This document shows, in pieces, positions 50,201 through 53,409 of a DNA stretch of 53,409 nucleotides. The DNA is from Perkinsus olseni. Taxonomy: Eukaryota > Perkinsozoa > Perkinsida > Perkinsidae. The stretch is from positions 1 through 53,409 of the forward strand of contig JABANP010000375.1 of assembly GCA_013115135.1 (NCBI GenBank), in the 5' to 3' direction. Numbering within the stretch: position 1 is the first letter of the stretch; each line of letters opens with the position of its first letter. The notes beneath the pieces were generated by a model. The model saw nothing but the letters and a program-made list of their open reading frames with translations. It did no database searches and was not told where the DNA came from. The position numbers and the translations under genes are program-made.

Positions 50201-52380
50201 ACTCAATACTCCGATAACGTGAGTACTAGTACCATCATAAAACGGAAAGAGACTCGATCACCGCGGTAGGAGAGACGTATGCGGGCATGCGCACCCCAGT
50301 GATGAACTACCATTCGAACACAAAACTCCTACTAGCAGGTGTCACCATCGTGTCACCCCAGAGCAAAATTGAGAGCCATCCGGAGCGGCGGCGTCTGAGG
50401 GCGTTCTTCGAGAGAGAGACCAGTTAATTATTGGTGAGGAATGTCGCAATTAATGACCGTAATGAGTGACTACCTCATAGTTAATATTCTTATGATAGAC
50501 TAACTCCTCCTGAGACACCGTTAATCGGAGTATACCGAAGTCTCGAGTTCTCCTTGGGGTCAGATCGAAGCCTTGGACACCCTGAGAAGACCAATAGTCC
50601 ACAGCAGGGACACCGAAACCCGCAATGAAGCCAGCACCGGTCGCGCGGTTGCTGATCCAACCGACCGTCATCTTCACTCCAAAGGGGCGGTCAATACTGC
50701 AATCATGTGATCACATGCGCGTTAGGGCATGTCTCGAGGGACAACAGCGCTGATCGCTTTTGTCCTCTCCTTAGCTACGCGTCGACTTTGATCACGTGCG
50801 ACGCGTCGCTCTCTTTTCGCTATTCCCTCAACCCTCGTGTGGCAGTCACCTTCCGTCCCAAGTAGAGAGGATCACTGCCAATGTACGATGAATATCCTCC
50901 ATGATTCAGGATGGATCGTGGGGATGTTGACGCTGGGCCATCACAAGAGTCAACAACTAGCCTCAGTCCTGTCACTAGCACGCTTTCGACCTCAAGATGC
51001 CAACCACTCTGGAGGCGCGCAAACACGAGCATTTTCGTCACTACTAAACGGGCAGACCTCTGTTTGCATCTATTGAGGGGAATAGGGTTAAATACAAACC
51101 CCGAGGAACAAATCCACAATCACAAAGAGGAAGATGGATGAAATCTTTGGTCGCCATCTCGACCTCTAGGTGACAGCTGCATATGGCGTATCTTTGGTAT
51201 CACTCTGAGCGGCAGGTAGATAGCATGGGTGGCTGCGCGCGCAGTAGCTGTTGTAGCCCATCAGCTGGGAGAAGGTATCGCCATAATAGCATCTCGTCCA
51301 TTCCCAGTTGTGCAAGGCAAACAGCGTACCATCATGGTTGAATAGATGGTCGGTCTGCTCCTGACTGACAATCTGAAACCGAAAAAGATACGCCCTCAGA
51401 AATTCACGGCAGTTCTCGTGACCACACGCAAACGAGACCGCCGAAAGGCTAGTTAATGAGAAAAAGACCAAAATTTACGAAAATTTTTAGATGAAATACT
51501 GTGTCTTTCCGAGGGATCGATTCCACGAAAACCTGTGACGTTCAGTTGGGACACCAGTAAACAACCATCAACCCTGATTGTATACCAAATTTTTCGCTTC
51601 TCGTCAGAGTCGCTAGGTGAACTTGGCAGCACACACAGAAAAAATGAAAAAGGAAACTCTCTGGGCTTTGATGTCTAGAATTTCCGGAAGGCCTTCGCGA
51701 CCCAACTCAGCCCCGTCCTGAACGACCAAGTTGTTCATCTGCGTGAGAGTATTCCAAGCATATTCAATGCCACCCCGATGGGTTGGGGTAGGAGGCAGAG
51801 TCGAACGCACACATCGAGATTTTATGACAGTTGTCTCCCATCTTACACGAGCCCTGAGAAAAAGAGGAATTGTGGAAGCGCGAGCCAGAAAAAGTGGATA
51901 CCGTAAATCGACCAACTTATGACGCCAAGAATGAAACGACGTGTAGTCACTAAGGGACATCATTTCTCGAACACTCATCTGCTGAAGAGATAATCATAGA
52001 GGTGTAACGACGTCCAGATAGGTGTACAATACATCACCATCTTCTAAGATCGCCCCCAGGGTCGCAAAAAACGTGCCAAGGAAGCCTTTGGAGCTGTCTC
52101 AAAGCACGAAGAGGCCGTCTATTGATGAATCGGTGTGATCGCTCGTCAAAAATAAGAATATCAGCGCGCGTTCAAGAAAATTCTAGTAATTTGCCGGCAA
52201 TTATATTACCTCAACCATGACGGTAATCTTGGCCTTAAGATTCTCCCATCCGGGTTGAGTGCAAACCAAACACTGCTCATGCATCATCCATCGAAGACGA
52301 CCGAGGAGATCATCGGGATCACTGATCAGGGAGAACATCATGAAAAGGATATCTTGATCGTCCGTGTAACACCATAGTGG
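47277..52380 (-). CDS. Probable intron-rich membrane protein(s), family unknown
   Basis: Many minus-strand frames look coding, but I cannot join them all. From 5': 52208-52380 (DDQDILFMMFSLISDPDDLL, ending TVMVE before a GTAATA donor), a piece near 52030-52110 (GFLGTFFATLGAILEDGDVL), 51160-51450 (cysteine-containing, WTRCYYGDTFSQLMG), about 50480-50677 (RATGAGFIAGFGVPAVDYWS), 49700-49840 (PLEFAAPIMMALGVSSSVTM) and 48560-48740 (DDALLWKEFSAKP). Two hydrophobic stretches near 48070-48350 (AFAIFIVCSVFGIILMQIF, CEFVWVSLLVYRQL) suggest membrane helices toward the C-terminus, with the cysteine-bearing part outside. An intron at about 47344-47384 looks like an antisense tRNA T-arm. A receptor-like protein is a guess. 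Confidence 0.35.
47344..47384 (+). other. tRNA T-arm/acceptor-like stretch in a minus-strand intron
   Basis: Plus strand reads CCAAAGGTTCGATTCCTGG, TTCCGGCAC followed by CA, i.e. T-arm, acceptor and an apparent CCA end. On minus the same bases run GTGCCGG...TGTGCAG and could be a 41-nt intron of the gene above. Confidence 0.4.
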
Positions 52381-53409
52381 ACCTCAGGATACTCGTCGCA
52401 CGCTCACAACTGATGATTCCACTGCGATCGCTCTGACGCGCACAGCAAAAGGTTTTCATAGCCAGTCGAGATCCTTCTCACTTTCCAGTGGTATCCTTGA
52501 TATCATTTCTATATAACATCATCAACGCTGAATCAGCGTACTGCATAACATACTGCGTGCCCAGCGTGCTTTGTGGAGCCCCCCCCCCTCAATGGTGTAC
52601 TGAACAAATAAAGGAGCCGGGCAAAATAACCAAGACCATTCTGAAGATCTATTTTTCATCTGCTGGAGGCGTCCTCAAGGGCCTCCTTGACGTACTCCTG
52701 GGCGACATGCTCAGCGTCAAAACTGAGAGCCCGATCGGTGCTATCTCGGCCATGGTATCAGCATCAGCATAATTTATGAGGAAATTCTTGAAAAGTTTGC
52801 ACGGAACATAACCATCAGCGATCCTTTTTCGATACGACATCGCCGTAAAGTCAACCACAGAATACCCTCGTTATTGGTCTCTTTCTCCTGAAATTGACCA
52901 GAAAGTCACCACAAGATTCCCAGGATTTGCAATAAAATCAGATTGCTACTGTCGGCTATGTTGACCGACACGTCACCGCAGTTCCATTGCTGACCCATAT
53001 ATCAGAGTTGAGGAAATCAAAAGTTGATCATCCCCATCGCGCCAGTAGTCTTGGAGACCAGGTATAAGTGCCGAGCAACTTCCATTGCACTTCGTAGTGG
53101 GGCGAGGTCTCGTTGTAGGCGTCTCCGTGGTGACGGGAAGGTAGCAGTACCAGTAAAATAAGTAGAACTGTTCACAACGTTCCCGCTGCTACTGGTAGTA
53201 GTTGTTTTTGAAGAGGAATCCAGTGGTAGGGAGGAGAGTCATGAGGGGTTGTAGTGAGAAGGGGCAGGCCAGTAGTAGTGTAGCAGTGGACGAGGGAAGT
53301 GCTGGAAGAACAACCGGAAGAGAGTCGTAGAAACGGCAATGGCCGATATAATCACCAGTAGCGACGCTTCCGGGTAATCATTCTACAGAGAAACTAACAA
53401 AACAGGAAC
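52381..53409. other. 3' end of window, no confident gene
   Basis: A minus frame at 52649-52858 (VPCKLFKNFLINYADADT) may be another exon of the membrane-protein gene. From about 53150 the sequence becomes rich in AGTAG/GTAGT and purines, possibly a promoter or low-complexity region. A C9 run lies at 52580. Confidence 0.3.

Overview
The window is nuclear DNA of an intron-dense eukaryotic microbe. Nearly every gene is broken by GT-AG introns, most of them 40-60 nt, with a few 26-37 nt candidates. Gene models close in frame only when these are removed. Many short introns, a RAP-domain RNA-binding protein, about 50% GC, and intron families that look repetitive suggest an alveolate (Perkinsus or dinoflagellate type). 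That assignment is inference, not proof. Bacterial features are absent.

Layout, left to right. A plus-strand RAP-domain protein (about 1.07-5.39 kb). A minus-strand adenylate kinase with a four-cysteine LID (6.4-7.5 kb, complete, 249 aa). A plus-strand multi-pass RING-H2 protein (8.26-10.13 kb, 326 aa), one of whose exons has a perfect 67-bp inverted copy upstream. Pescadillo/PES1 on minus (10.3-12.1 kb, about 508 aa). A small GTPase with a shortened P-loop on minus (12.7-13.8 kb). Then a giant minus-strand gene (14.9-23.3 kb) for a secreted protein of roughly 1,700 aa, made of tandem copies of a cysteine/WG domain that I do not recognise. On plus follow a membrane protein (23.8-26 kb), a homeodomain-like protein (26.6-27.4 kb), a PNUTS/PPP1R10-like PP1 regulator (27.8-30.1 kb), a Bin3/MePCE-type RNA methyltransferase (30.9-35.9 kb), an incompletely resolved alpha/beta-hydrolase region (36-39.8 kb) and a zinc-finger/B-box, coiled-coil, NHL protein (40.75-44.63 kb). 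A Mei2-type RRM protein lies on minus (45.3-46.2 kb), and the last 5 kb holds minus-strand exons of an unidentified membrane protein.

The most unusual signal is in the introns. (1) Several introns, exactly delimited by conserved reading frame, consist largely of tRNA-like sequence with a recognisable T-arm, in sense or antisense; one intron carries an intact tRNA-Val(AAC) gene. (2) Introns of unrelated genes share a near-identical block, GTATCTTAGGTTGAAGC, either internal or forming the 3' splice site (TATCTT(C)AG|GT). (3) A TTTCGTGGCGCGCGA block recurs in introns of the plus-strand genes. Together these look like introner-type elements: mobile sequences that create introns.

Functionally the genes are a mixed housekeeping set (ribosome biogenesis, nucleotide metabolism, 7SK-type capping, transcription-coupled phosphatase control, ubiquitin ligation), with one likely lineage-specific secreted protein. 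No operon-like logic is seen. Exon coordinates come from reading frame, homology and splice consensus and have not been checked against RNA.
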